From the NCBI GenBank assembly GCA_937924855.1, contig CALEYQ010000011.1:1-63298 (forward strand): 63,298 nucleotides of DNA. The letters run 5' to 3'. The notes under the pieces are model-generated. The model saw only the letters and a program-made list of their open reading frames with translations. It had not been told where the DNA came from and made no database searches. The translations under genes were made by a program, and so were the position numbers. This document shows, in pieces, positions 9,644-18,402 of this stretch (its first letter is position 1; every line of letters starts with the position of its first letter). The DNA is from an uncultured Bacteroidota bacterium (GTDB lineage Bacteria; Bacteroidota; Bacteroidia; JADZBD01).

Positions 9644-10772
9644 GACCCTCAAAATTTTTCTGGGTCCTGTTGATATCGGTTTCCGACTGGCTGCCTATAA
9701 AGACTTTTTGCAAAAGCATGGTTCGGACATAGCAAAAATCACTACCGCCGTAATTTTTAAACTTCCCGAATCCCATTTCCGTACCCGCTACGATTTTGCC
9801 GATGATTATTTCAAAGGACCAGGACTTTTCCGCTACCTCAAAATAATACGCGATTTCCCCCGGTTTTTGTTTTCCCATAATTTGTTTTTTTTCCTGAGTG
9901 GCGAAACCCTTACCACCCGAAGTTTGCGCAAATTCGAATTTTGGTTAATGCGGATGCTGGGAAAAAAAATCATTATGAGTTTTGTGGGATCCGACATTCG
10001 CAATGAGGACTGGCTGGCCGAAAAGGAAAAAGTTCTGGCAGGAGAAATCAAAACCATTAAAGCTCCGCGCTCCTGTCCCCATCAGGTTAAGTTGTTATCC
10101 GAATCGGAAAAGTTTGCAGAAAAATTGCTGGTGTCAACACCTGATTTGCTTGAAATAGTACCCGATGCGGAATATTTTCCCGCCCTTATTAATCCGGATG
10201 AGTTTCTGGCTAATTACAGAGAGGCCACGAAAAATTCCCTCAGGGAAAAAGGATCATCTTCCTCCATCACGGTTTATCACCTGCCTTCCAACCCCATTAC
10301 CAAAGGCAGTCGATGGATAAAAAATCAGATAACTGATCTGCCGGAACCGGGTTCCGGAAAAGTAGAGGTATTTATTCCGGATCTGAGCCGGCAAAGAACC
10401 CCGGGGCTCAAGTATCCATTAACCCGTTATGAGGTTTTGGAGCACCTTTCCCGGGCTGATATTGTTATTGATCAGGTTTTAACGGGATGGTATGGACTTC
10501 AGGCTGTGGAGGCTGCCCTTGCGGGATGTTGTGTAGTGGTGGGTATTGATCCCGCTCTGAAAAAATATCTTGATCCGAATTGTCCCTTCTTTATTTCTTC
10601 AGCCGAAAATCTCCGACAGGATTTAATCCGCCTGTTACAGGATTTTAATCCCGGGCAAAGAGAAGAAAGAGCCCGAAAAGCCCGCCTTTGGGTTGAGAGG
10701 GTGCATACCCTCGAAGGAAGAAAAGAGAAATTTTTATCTTTTTTTAATTTTTCTTCGCATGGCCGAACATAA
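9633..10772 (+). CDS. glycosyltransferase-like protein (GT-B), divergent
   Basis: 379 residues. Overall weakly conserved, but the C-terminal part has ADIVIDQVLTGWYGLQAVEAALAGCCVVVG, in which the E in VEAALAG matches the donor-binding glutamate of GT-B glycosyltransferases, followed by a DPNCPFF segment and the helical tail usual for family 1/4 enzymes. The N-terminus IFLGPVDIGFRLAAY resembles a Rossmann first strand. Overlaps the genes on both sides (11 and 14 bp), so it is translated as part of the operon. The specific sugar is unknown. Confidence 0.7.
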   Translation: MKNKTLKIFLGPVDIGFRLAAYKDFLQKHGSDIAKITTAVIFKLPESHFRTRYDFADDYFKGPGLFRYLKIIRDFPRFLFSHNLFFFLSGETLTTRSLRKFEFWLMRMLGKKIIMSFVGSDIRNEDWLAEKEKVLAGEIKTIKAPRSCPHQVKLLSESEKFAEKLLVSTPDLLEIVPDAEYFPALINPDEFLANYREATKNSLREKGSSSSITVYHLPSNPITKGSRWIKNQITDLPEPGSGKVEVFIPDLSRQRTPGLKYPLTRYEVLEHLSRADIVIDQVLTGWYGLQAVEAALAGCCVVVGIDPALKKYLDPNCPFFISSAENLRQDLIRLLQDFNPGQREERARKARLWVERVHTLEGRKEKFLSFFNFSSHGRT

Positions 10773-11637
10773 TCCGGTTCATTATGTTGTGAATGCCCTG
10801 GGCTTAAACGGATTTTTTGCCCGCTTCGGTTCCAACACATTTCTCAGGAAATTTGTCCCCGGAAATTTGTTTTTTAAAAATCCCACCCGGATTGAGGTAA
10901 AAAGAATGGGGGTAAGTTTCCGGTTGAATATTCATGATTATATGCAATGGCATATTTGGACCGGCGTTCCTGAAATACATTATAAGCTTGCAGCGAGGCT
11001 GTCAGAACCTGGTGATCTGATTATCGATTGCGGTGCCAATGTGGGAGGGTTTTCCCTGCCTCTGGCTGTATTGCTTAAGGAAAAATTAAATGCTGAATTT
11101 ACCATCGCCTCCCTTGAACCCGTTCCTGAAACCCGAAAGCATCTCGATGGGCATGTTACATTGAACGGATTTGAAAAAAAAATTCTTGTTTTTCCCTTGG
11201 GGCTGGGAGCCAGAGAAGAGACAAAAAAAATGTTGTATTCCGAAACCCACAGTGGTGCCGCACATTTTTCAGAAAAGGGAAATGTACCAATCACGGTAGT
11301 TCCGGGTGATGTCTTTTGTAAATCGAATTTCCCCGGAAAGAGGATTGGGTTCATAAAAATTGATGTGGAAGGTTTTGAGCCTGCAGTGCTGGAAGGATTC
11401 AATGAAACTATTTCAGCCTCGAAGCCGGCCCTTTATTTTGAATATTCTCCCTCCTGGTGGGAAAAGAATGGATACCGAACGCAAGAGGTACTGTCTGAGC
11501 TTGAACAAAAGGGATACATTTTTTTTGGGGTAAGTTCAGGCCGGATTTCCGGACCTCATCAAACATATTCCTTGGGAAGTGGACAGATGGATGTTTTGGC
11601 CCTCATGCCCGAAAAAGCAAAGGGCTTGAGAATTTGA
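10759..11637 (+). CDS. FkbM family SAM-dependent methyltransferase
   Basis: 292 residues from ATG 10759. The SAM-binding motif is DLIIDCGANVGGFSLP, and the family signature IGFIKIDVEGFEPAVLEGF lies in the C-terminal half, then PALYFEYSP. FkbM enzymes O-methylate hydroxyls of sugars or polyketides; within a glycan operon a sugar methylation is the natural guess. Starts inside the 3-prime end of the preceding glycosyltransferase (14-bp overlap). Last gene of the rightward operon; the next gene is convergent, 12 bp away. Confidence 0.85.
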   Translation: MAEHNPVHYVVNALGLNGFFARFGSNTFLRKFVPGNLFFKNPTRIEVKRMGVSFRLNIHDYMQWHIWTGVPEIHYKLAARLSEPGDLIIDCGANVGGFSLPLAVLLKEKLNAEFTIASLEPVPETRKHLDGHVTLNGFEKKILVFPLGLGAREETKKMLYSETHSGAAHFSEKGNVPITVVPGDVFCKSNFPGKRIGFIKIDVEGFEPAVLEGFNETISASKPALYFEYSPSWWEKNGYRTQEVLSELEQKGYIFFGVSSGRISGPHQTYSLGSGQMDVLALMPEKAKGLRI

Positions 11638-11649
11638 AAAATTGCGGAA

Positions 11650-12984
11650 TTAAATCCCCAGTTTTTTTCCGGATTGCTTTTCGTAATAATACCTGATCAG
11701 GAAAAGGGAGGCAACAAAAAACGGAATGCCGGGGATTTTTAAGCGAACCAGGGTTCCGAAATTGGAAATTGAAATTCCTACCGAGAAAGCAAAAAACAAA
11801 GCGAAAAGAAAAGAAAAAAGCAGGAGAGAATCTTTTCCGATAATTTTAAAAAATCCGAAGAAACGAAGGCGGAATAAAAGGAAAACCGTGAGCAAAAGAA
11901 TATAAGTGTTTTCCAGGCTGGAAAGAAACATTACCGGGTTTCTCACATCCCAGAGATAAGGTCGGAAAAGAGCAGCTGCAATGGCCGCATGCGCTTTGCC
12001 AAGCATACTGGGAATGGTAGGATCAAATTCTCCTATGTCAAATGAATTTCCTCCGTAGTAATCCTGCTTCTGATCCTGCTGCGATGCCACTGCCTTTTGA
12101 AGGATATTGTCAAAATTATAATCGCCCAGAGAGCTTTGCAGGTTGGCCAAAATCAAAAAGCCCAATCCCAATCCAATGCCAATCATGGTAGGAAGAAATA
12201 AATTCCTCAGGGTTTTACTTTGAATGCGGGTGGCATAATTGGTAGCCAGCCAGATGGTAGACCCCGGGAGCAGAGCAAAAAGTATATAAGGCTTTACCGA
12301 TAACATAAGCCAGGAACTGATAATAAGCGCTGTAATTTTTCCCGGACCAAATCGTTTTTTGATCAACACTTCGTAAAAAGCCCAGGCATACCACCCCACG
12401 CAGGATATGGTGATGGTGTCTTTTAAAATTCCGGAGCCCCAGAAAAATACACCGGGAATAAACAAAATGGAAATGGCAAGTTCTTTACTCAACTGGGGAT
12501 AAAGCCGGGCAAAAAGCTGGTATAATTTCCAAACCCCGGAAAAACTGGCCCAGGCCAGTAACATGGCCGTGCCTATAAATGATTTAAATCCCAGTAATGA
12601 AAATAAAGTAACCACCTTAACCACGAAAAAGGAGTGATTGTCCCACCAATACCCCGGCCAGCCCGTAGTTTTATCAAAATAAGAATAGGTTTCAGGGGTC
12701 CGCGGTTTAAACATAACCTCCAGAAACTGTCCGAAATCTTTTTCGGCCAATTTTAAAAGAGATAAAGAGCCCTTGAAATAAAGTGTGGTGTCGCCCCCTT
12801 TGTAGTAAAAGGTATATACAAGACACAAAGCCACGGATCCCACCAGTTTTACGGCGAGGCCGGAGGTGTAGTATTTGTAATAGGCTTCCCTTAGCTCCTT
12901 CCTTTGCCGGTGGCGGATAGCAAAGAAAAAAATGATGAAAAGAAATACCGGAGGTACCAGCAAATCAAGAACCGAGTATTCCAT
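11650..12984 (-). CDS. multi-pass membrane protein of the glycan locus, possible polymerase
   Basis: 444 residues with roughly ten hydrophobic segments, among them residues 8-23, a helix after KLVGSVALCLVYTFYY, and FLILANL and LFSFLFALFFAFSVGI later. A large soluble loop contains YFDKTTGWPGYWWDNHS. The stretch FIPGVFFWGSGILKDTI resembles the FWSSGLLKE motif near helix ends in polysaccharide polymerases and GT39-like proteins. I cannot place it in a named family. Location beside the flippase suggests a Wzy/EpsG-like role in polymerising the repeat unit, which is inference only. It is divergent from galE. Confidence 0.6.
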   Translation of the reverse strand: MEYSVLDLLVPPVFLFIIFFFAIRHRQRKELREAYYKYYTSGLAVKLVGSVALCLVYTFYYKGGDTTLYFKGSLSLLKLAEKDFGQFLEVMFKPRTPETYSYFDKTTGWPGYWWDNHSFFVVKVVTLFSLLGFKSFIGTAMLLAWASFSGVWKLYQLFARLYPQLSKELAISILFIPGVFFWGSGILKDTITISCVGWYAWAFYEVLIKKRFGPGKITALIISSWLMLSVKPYILFALLPGSTIWLATNYATRIQSKTLRNLFLPTMIGIGLGLGFLILANLQSSLGDYNFDNILQKAVASQQDQKQDYYGGNSFDIGEFDPTIPSMLGKAHAAIAAALFRPYLWDVRNPVMFLSSLENTYILLLTVFLLFRLRFFGFFKIIGKDSLLLFSFLFALFFAFSVGISISNFGTLVRLKIPGIPFFVASLFLIRYYYEKQSGKKLGI

Positions 12985-13013
12985 CGGGTAAAAATAAGGA
13001 AACCCTGCTTGTG

Positions 13014-13045
13014 TTTTGGCCGATTGCTCCTATTTTCTAATTTTG
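13014..13045 (+). promoter_or_regulatory. galE promoter (Bacteroidota type)
   Basis: TTTTGG at 13014-13019 and TAATTTTG at 13038-13045, separated by 18 bp, match the Bacteroidota -33/-7 pair. The ATG at 13052 is only 6 bp past the -7 box, which predicts a leaderless or nearly leaderless mRNA and fixes the galE start. Confidence 0.7.
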
Positions 13046-13051
13046 CCCTCC

Positions 13052-14074
13052 ATGGGTAAAGGGAGGATTTTAGTTACAGGGGGTGCCGGATATATTGGTT
13101 CCCACACCATTATCGACCTCCTCAACAAAGGATATTCCGAATTAGTCTCCATCGACAGTTATCTGAATTCCGACCCTGAAACCTACCGGCGCATTCAGGA
13201 AATTACGGGAATTATGCCCCGGCATGAGAAAGTTGATTTATGCAATCCTGATGAAACCCTTGCCTTTTTCAATAAATCAGAACCTTTCGAAGGCGTAATT
13301 CATTTTGCGGCCTTGAAATCAGTCCCTGAATCTTTTAAGGCTCCCGAACTATATGTTGAAAATAATGTCACCGGCCTCCAAAATCTTTTGGAAGGACTAA
13401 AACAGAACGGCCCCTGTTCCCTGATATTCAGCAGCTCTTGTTCGGTGTATGGAAACTCAAAAGAACTTCCCGTAACCGAAGAAACCCCTTTCGGAAAATC
13501 GGAGTCTCCCTATGGCGAAACGAAGCAGGAAGGAGAGAGTTTGATCAATGCCTTTGTCGGTTCCCACCCCGGATATAAAGCCTGCCACCTTCGTTATTTT
13601 AATCCGGTAGGCGCTTATCCCGGAGGGAAAATCGGTGAGATCCAAAAGCGGGGCCTGACCAATCTTTTTCCTTTGATGATGGCTGCAGCAAAAGGAGAAA
13701 TTCCTGCTCTGAAAATTACGGGTTGCGATTTTCCCACGCCCGACGGCACATGCATTCGCGATTACATCCATGTTTGCGATATTGCACGGGCCCACCGTTT
13801 AGGACTCGAATGGCTTATGCAGCAGAAACCCGGAACAACCGAAGCTATAAATCTGGGATCGGGAAAGGGATATTCGGTGCGTGAGATTGTGAATGCATTT
13901 ATTGCCCAAAGCGGAATTCGTATTACCACCGAAGAGGCTCCTCCGCGACCCGGCGATGTGGCGGCTATTTATGCCGATATCTCCAAAGCTACACGGGTTT
14001 TAGGCTGGGAACCGGAATTCGGATTAAAAGAAATGATTTCCACAGCCTGGGAATGGGAGAAAAACAGGCATTAA
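13052..14074 (+). CDS. galE: UDP-glucose 4-epimerase
   Basis: 340-residue short-chain dehydrogenase of the extended type. VTGGAGYIGSHT near the N-terminus binds NAD; SSSCSVYGNS supplies the catalytic Ser/Thr region and YGETK the YxxxK pair; FNPVGAYPGGKIGE and DGTCIRDYIHVCDIA are characteristic of GalE. It interconverts UDP-glucose and UDP-galactose, feeding the adjacent glycan locus. A start at 13016 would add 12 residues but would overlap the promoter, so ATG 13052 is chosen. Its stop overlaps the convergent rlmH stop by 4 bp. Confidence 0.92.
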   Translation: MGKGRILVTGGAGYIGSHTIIDLLNKGYSELVSIDSYLNSDPETYRRIQEITGIMPRHEKVDLCNPDETLAFFNKSEPFEGVIHFAALKSVPESFKAPELYVENNVTGLQNLLEGLKQNGPCSLIFSSSCSVYGNSKELPVTEETPFGKSESPYGETKQEGESLINAFVGSHPGYKACHLRYFNPVGAYPGGKIGEIQKRGLTNLFPLMMAAAKGEIPALKITGCDFPTPDGTCIRDYIHVCDIARAHRLGLEWLMQQKPGTTEAINLGSGKGYSVREIVNAFIAQSGIRITTEEAPPRPGDVAAIYADISKATRVLGWEPEFGLKEMISTAWEWEKNRH

Positions 14075-14523
14075 TGGTGATAATCCTCGCCCTTCAGGAT
14101 GGTGAAGGCACGGTATAACTGCTCGGCAAAAATTACCCTTGCCAGCAAATGGGGAAAGGTAAAGTCTGATAATGAAATCTTTCCTGTGGCTTTCTCCAAC
14201 ACTTCTTTACTGTAGCCATAAGCACCACCCAAAACAAAACAGATTTTTTCGTTCGAAGAATCCCGGTATTTCCCCAGAAAGCGGGAAAACTCCTTGGAAG
14301 TAAAGGTTTTGCCCCTTTCATCGAGCAGGAAAACCTTCTCGCCAGGTTCCAAAAGCTTAAGAATTTGTTCTCCTTCTTTTTTTTCACGGTCTGAACCCTT
14401 TCCAGCCGGTAATTCCTTCCAGGTAATCCGGGCATAATGCACAAGGCGCTCCCTGTAAATGTCGAACCACTCCGAGGCAAAGCGCTCGCTGTATTTTCCC
14501 ACCATTATTACCTTGATTTTCAT
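14071..14523 (-). CDS. rlmH: 23S rRNA (pseudouridine1915-N3)-methyltransferase
   Basis: 150 residues, the normal size for this SPOUT-class methyltransferase. It starts MKIKVIMVGKYSERF, has LLDERGKTFTSKEFSRFL and CFVLGGAYGYSKEVL (the knotted SAM site) and ends LYRAFTILKGEDYHH, the conserved C-terminal tail. It methylates pseudouridine 1915 in helix 69 of 23S rRNA. The rlmH/DUF4783/nadC neighbourhood recurs in Bacteroidota, as recalled. Confidence 0.95.
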   Translation of the reverse strand: MKIKVIMVGKYSERFASEWFDIYRERLVHYARITWKELPAGKGSDREKKEGEQILKLLEPGEKVFLLDERGKTFTSKEFSRFLGKYRDSSNEKICFVLGGAYGYSKEVLEKATGKISLSDFTFPHLLARVIFAEQLYRAFTILKGEDYHH

Positions 14524-14542
14524 CGGTATGCCGAATAAATTC

Positions 14543-14550
14543 TAAATTTG
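14543..14550 (+). promoter_or_regulatory. -7 box TAAATTTG upstream of DUF4783/nadC
   Basis: Perfect TAnnTTTG match 52 bp before the DUF4783 start, in the 79-bp gap between the divergent rlmH and DUF4783 genes. No clear -33 box, so this is tentative. Confidence 0.4.
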
Positions 14551-14602
14551 AAGAGAATCTCGCAAATTACCAATTTGGCTTGATTCTTGTGTTAAATCGG
14601 GC

Positions 14603-14995
14603 ATGTTGAATACTGGATTTATTACGGGTATTTTGTTTTTCCTGAGTTTCGGGGTTTTTGCCCCTGAAATGAACGAGGATATTGCCTCGGCGTTTCGTTC
14701 GGGTGAAGCAAAACAGGTTTCGAAATTTTTCGGAACCAATATCGATCTGGTCCTCCTGGACAAGGAGGACGTTTACAGTAAATCACAGGCGGAATTAATT
14801 CTCAAGGAATTTTTTTCGAAAAACAAACCCAAGGCCTTTTCCATTGTTCATACCGGGGTTTCCAAAAACGGATCGCGGTTTGCCATCGGAAAACTACAGG
14901 CCGGAACGGGGGTTTTCAAAGTTACCTGGTTTATCAAAAAAGATAAGGAAGTTCAGTTTATCCATCAATTGAGAATTGAACCGGGGGATGAGTAA
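14603..14995 (+). CDS. DUF4783 exported protein
   Basis: 130 residues with a hydrophobic N-terminus (MLNTGFITGILFFLSFGVFA) that reads as a signal peptide, then a small alpha+beta domain of the NTF2-like DUF4783 type: FRSGEAKQVSKFFGTNIDL, KSQAELILKEFFSKNKPKAF, and a C-terminal strand pair ending IHQLRIEPGDE. Function unknown. Its stop overlaps the nadC start in the sequence ATGAGTAA, so the two are cotranslated. Confidence 0.8.
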   Translation: MLNTGFITGILFFLSFGVFAPEMNEDIASAFRSGEAKQVSKFFGTNIDLVLLDKEDVYSKSQAELILKEFFSKNKPKAFSIVHTGVSKNGSRFAIGKLQAGTGVFKVTWFIKKDKEVQFIHQLRIEPGDE

Positions 14996-15851
14996 ACCTT
15001 CTTTTGTAAGTGCCGGTTACCTCCGGAGCTTAATAAAAAATGCCCTTCAGGAAGATATTGGTCCGGGCGATATTACCTCCCTCGCCACCCTTCCCTCCGA
15101 TTATAAAACAAGCGCCGTCCTTAAAGTTAAGGAAGCCGGAATTCTGGCCGGTATGGAAGTGGCCAAAGCGGTTTTTTCCCGTGTTGATCCCGGTCTGAAA
15201 TTTATTCCTCACCTGAAAGACGGTGATGGAATTATGCCGGGAAAAATTGCTTTTACCGTAAAAGGGAAAGCCCGTTCCATCATCACGGCCGAAAGACTGG
15301 TGCTGAATATTATGCAACGCATGAGCGGTATTGCTACCCTTACCCGGAAATATGTGGCAGAATGTGAAGGAACCAAAGCGAAGGTTCTCGATACCCGAAA
15401 AACCAGTCCCGGACTCCGGGTATTGGAAAAATGGGCCGTTAAAATCGGAGGTGGAAACAACCACCGCATGGGCCTGTACGACATGGTGCTTATAAAAGAT
15501 AATCACATTGATGTGAACGGAGGGGTGGAAGCCGTGCTTGAAAAAGCCCGGGAATACCTCCGGAAGAAAAACCGCAAAGTGCCCATTGTGCTTGAAGTGC
15601 GCAACAAAGAAGAAATAGAACGGGCTCTGGCCATAGGAATTGCTAACCGCCTGCTCCTCGATAATTTCAGTCCGGCCGAATTGAAAAAGGCGGTAGCTTT
15701 TATTAATAAAAGGGTAGAAACAGAAGCCAGTGGCGGAATTAACCTTAAAAATATCCGGAAATATGCCGCCACAGGCGTGGATTTTATTTCGGTGGGAGCC
15801 CTGACGCATTCTGCAACCAGCCTCGACCTGAGCCTGAAAATTTCCCGTTAA
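14988..15851 (+). CDS. nadC: nicotinate-nucleotide pyrophosphorylase (carboxylating)
   Basis: 287 residues. NadC converts quinolinate and PRPP to nicotinate mononucleotide in de novo NAD synthesis. Diagnostic segments are ALQEDIGPGDITS, ERLVLNIMQRMSGIATLT, LDTRKTSPGLRVLEKWAVKIGGG, NHRMGLYDMVLIKDNH and the phosphate loop ISVGALTHS. ATG 14988, preceded by a GGGGG run and overlapping the upstream stop, is preferred over ATG 14976. Confidence 0.95.
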   Translation: MSKPSFVSAGYLRSLIKNALQEDIGPGDITSLATLPSDYKTSAVLKVKEAGILAGMEVAKAVFSRVDPGLKFIPHLKDGDGIMPGKIAFTVKGKARSIITAERLVLNIMQRMSGIATLTRKYVAECEGTKAKVLDTRKTSPGLRVLEKWAVKIGGGNNHRMGLYDMVLIKDNHIDVNGGVEAVLEKAREYLRKKNRKVPIVLEVRNKEEIERALAIGIANRLLLDNFSPAELKKAVAFINKRVETEASGGINLKNIRKYAATGVDFISVGALTHSATSLDLSLKISR

Positions 15852-15876
15852 TCCTTTCTTATTACCTTCGTAGTGA

Positions 15877-16824
15877 ATGATTAAGAAAATCAAAGGGAAA
15901 TTAATTGCCTCCCCACCGGTGCAATCCCTGATTTCCTTTTCCAAACGCACCTCGCTGCCCGGATTTAAAGGAGCCAGTCTGTATTATGTGGTTTCCTTTT
16001 TTCAACGGGGCATAGCCAAAGGAAATGTGAACACAAGGGCCTCGGCACTGGCTTTTCATTTTTTCCTGGCACTTTTTCCCTCCATCATTTTTCTGTTTAC
16101 CCTCATTCCCTTTGTACCTGTGCCTAACTTTCAGGACAAACTCCTGGCAACTCTGGAGCTATTCATGCCCGATACAGCCTTCGATGCTGCCAAGGAAACC
16201 ATTATCGAAATAGTTACCCGGCAAAACGGGGGACTGCTTTCCTTCGGCTTTTTTCTGGCTATGTATTTTTCTACTAATGGCTTTAATGCCATCATAAACA
16301 ACTTTAATAAATCTTACCACACCACATTTAAGCGAAGTCCATTAAGGCAACGACTTACTTCCCTGTATATGGTCCTGCTCACCAATTTTGTAATTCTGGC
16401 CGGTGTTACCCTGTTGGTATTTACGGAATACGCCCTGAAAAATTACCTCCATGAGGTTAGGCCCGGGGTAAAATTTGTGATTGTTGTGGGTCGTTGGGTT
16501 TTGATGTATTTTATGTTTCTGCTGTTGATTTCCATCATTTATTTTATGGCACCCGCCTCCACAAAAAATCGCTGGAGTTTCTTTTCCCCGGGATCTATGT
16601 TTGCCACTTTCCTGATGGTTGCAGCATCTCTGGGCTTTGCGTATTTTGTAAATAATTTCGGGGCTTACAATAAAATATACGGCTCCCTGGGATCTCTGAT
16701 CGTGGTTATGCTCTGGATTTATTTTAATTCCTTATTCTTGTTATTGGGTTTCGAGCTGAATGCCTCCATCAGCTCGGCCGGAAAAAATGCACAATGGAAA
16801 GTCCGGGATTCTGGAAACAAATAG
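15877..16824 (+). CDS. YihY/virulence factor BrkB family membrane protein
   Basis: 315 residues with about six transmembrane helices. Family features are TRASALAFHFFLALFPSIIFLFTLIPF, a helix with LAMYFSTNGFNAIINNFNKSY, and the C-terminal GSLGSLIVVMLWIYFNSLFLLLGFELNA. Function in bacteria is unsettled despite the old RNase BN label. A near-consensus -7 box TACCTTCG lies at 15863-15870, 6 bp before the start. The end overlaps the next gene by 31 bp. Confidence 0.88.
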   Translation: MIKKIKGKLIASPPVQSLISFSKRTSLPGFKGASLYYVVSFFQRGIAKGNVNTRASALAFHFFLALFPSIIFLFTLIPFVPVPNFQDKLLATLELFMPDTAFDAAKETIIEIVTRQNGGLLSFGFFLAMYFSTNGFNAIINNFNKSYHTTFKRSPLRQRLTSLYMVLLTNFVILAGVTLLVFTEYALKNYLHEVRPGVKFVIVVGRWVLMYFMFLLLISIIYFMAPASTKNRWSFFSPGSMFATFLMVAASLGFAYFVNNFGAYNKIYGSLGSLIVVMLWIYFNSLFLLLGFELNASISSAGKNAQWKVRDSGNK

Positions 16825-17612
16825 GCATAGGTCTTGGCTCCTTTGAAAGGGCCATGGAGTATATTTTTCAAAAGGGATTCTGGAAGTATTTCCTGATTTC
16901 CCTGCTTGTTTCCGCCCTGGTTTATTTCGGGGGATATCACCTGATCGATTTTGTTTCGGAATGGATTTTTAAATGGGTAACAGCCTGGTTTGGCTTCGAC
17001 TCCGATGGCTGGTTCGGCTCGCTGGTAAACGGAACGCTATCATTCCTATTTGGCTTTGCCCTGAAAATTTTGCTCTGGTATCTTTTTTTTATCATTCATA
17101 AGTACATTGTTCTGATGCTGGTTTCCCCCTTGCTGGCCTATATTTCCGAAAAGGTGGATGAAGAAATTACAGGCAACAAATACACATTCAATGCAGAACA
17201 ACTCATGCGCGATGTTTACCGCGGCATTCTGATTTCGCTCCGCAATTTATTTATTGAATTGGGCTTCATGCTCCTTTTCTTTTTTGTTTCCTTTATTCCG
17301 CTTATTGGATGGATGATAAGCCTGGTTGGATTATTTTTTGCCAGCGCCTATTTTTACGGCTTTGCCATGATGGATTATACCAATGAACGCCGTCGGCTTA
17401 AAATATCAGAAAGCGTTGCTTTCATCCGAAAGCACAAAGGAATTGCCATGGGAAACGGAATGGTATTTTCGTTTTTTTTCCTCATCCCCTGGCTGGGTCC
17501 ACTGCTGGCTCCCATCTTTGCTCCCGTAATCAGCGTTATTGCAGCTACCTGTGCCATCGACCGGGTGGTTGACTTAAAAAAAGCCTATGGAAAAGCCGGC
17601 GTGGAGGGGTAA
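16794..17612 (+). CDS. EI24 domain membrane protein (CysZ-like)
   Basis: 272 residues with four to six hydrophobic helices; the layout FISLLVSALVYFGG, LFGFALKILLWYLFFIIHKYIVLMLVSPLLA and the loop EKVDEEITGNKYTFN fits the EI24 family (Etoposide-induced 2.4 / CysZ). LIPWLGPLLAPIFAPVISVIAAT is the conserved last helix. E. coli CysZ moves sulfate, but no sulfur genes are nearby, so the substrate is open. Overlaps YihY (31 bp) and mqnA (26 bp). Confidence 0.8.
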   Translation: MESPGFWKQIGIGLGSFERAMEYIFQKGFWKYFLISLLVSALVYFGGYHLIDFVSEWIFKWVTAWFGFDSDGWFGSLVNGTLSFLFGFALKILLWYLFFIIHKYIVLMLVSPLLAYISEKVDEEITGNKYTFNAEQLMRDVYRGILISLRNLFIELGFMLLFFFVSFIPLIGWMISLVGLFFASAYFYGFAMMDYTNERRRLKISESVAFIRKHKGIAMGNGMVFSFFFLIPWLGPLLAPIFAPVISVIAATCAIDRVVDLKKAYGKAGVEG

Positions 17613-18357
17613 ATCGGTTTCCTGCGTTTCATACCTGAACAGTATTCCCTATGTGTTTGGGATCCGGAATTCCGGATTCCCGGAAAAATATGAGCTTACC
17701 CTTTCCCTCGATACTCCGGATGTATGCCTGGAAAAAGTAGTTTCCGGAGCTGCCGTGCTCGGACTGGTACCGGTAGCTGCATTTTCTGATTTTCCGGCAT
17801 TGAAAAGGGTGGGATCCTTTGGCATCGGGGCAGGAGATAATGTTAGTTCGGTGCTGCTTTGCTCTCCGGTTCCCACCGAAAAAATCGAAAAAATTTTACT
17901 CGACCCCGAAAGCAGAACCTCTGCAAGACTGATTAAAATTTTATGCCGCGACCTCTGGAAAATTAATCCGGTCTTTGAAACCGCAATGCCCGGGTATGAG
18001 GAGAATATTTCAGGCACTACGGCCGGACTTATCATTGGCGACAGGGCATTGGCTTTTAAAGAAAAGTTCAGGTATTCTTTTGATCTGGCTCACAGTTGGA
18101 AAATTTTGAGCGGAAAGCCTTTCCTTTTTGCCGCCTGGGCTACCCAATATGTACTACCGCAAAGCCTTTCAGGCGATTTCGAAAAAGCTCTGGATTACGG
18201 TTGCTCCCATATTGAACCGGCCATATTAAGCTCAGAAAACAGGGTGCTTTCCCCCGAAAAAGCCCTGAAATACCTCACCGGAAACATCCAATTCAGGATT
18301 TCCCCCGATTTTGAAGCCGGATTGAAAGAGTTTCTGGACAGGAGCCACGGGATTTAG
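17587..18357 (+). CDS. mqnA: chorismate dehydratase, futalosine pathway
   Basis: 256 residues. The N-terminal motif SCVSYLNSIPYVFGI and the middle GLVPVAAFSDFPALKRVGSFGIGAGDNVSSVLL stretch are those of MqnA, a periplasmic-binding-protein-like fold enzyme that dehydrates chorismate to 3-enolpyruvylbenzoate, the first step of the alternative menaquinone route. LIIGDRALAF and LFAAWATQYVLP are further matches. Indicates respiration on menaquinone made through futalosine. No other mqn genes are in the window. Confidence 0.88.
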   Translation: MEKPAWRGKSVSCVSYLNSIPYVFGIRNSGFPEKYELTLSLDTPDVCLEKVVSGAAVLGLVPVAAFSDFPALKRVGSFGIGAGDNVSSVLLCSPVPTEKIEKILLDPESRTSARLIKILCRDLWKINPVFETAMPGYEENISGTTAGLIIGDRALAFKEKFRYSFDLAHSWKILSGKPFLFAAWATQYVLPQSLSGDFEKALDYGCSHIEPAILSSENRVLSPEKALKYLTGNIQFRISPDFEAGLKEFLDRSHGI

Positions 18358-18402
18358 GAAAATTTCTTTAAATTTCGGAAATAACCTTTCTATACCATTA
18401 TT

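Noticed and set aside
15030..15950. Minus-strand frame of 306 codons opposite nadC
   Set aside because: It is the mirror of a well-supported enzyme gene; no family features and a composition rich in F, H and G that reflects the antisense codons.
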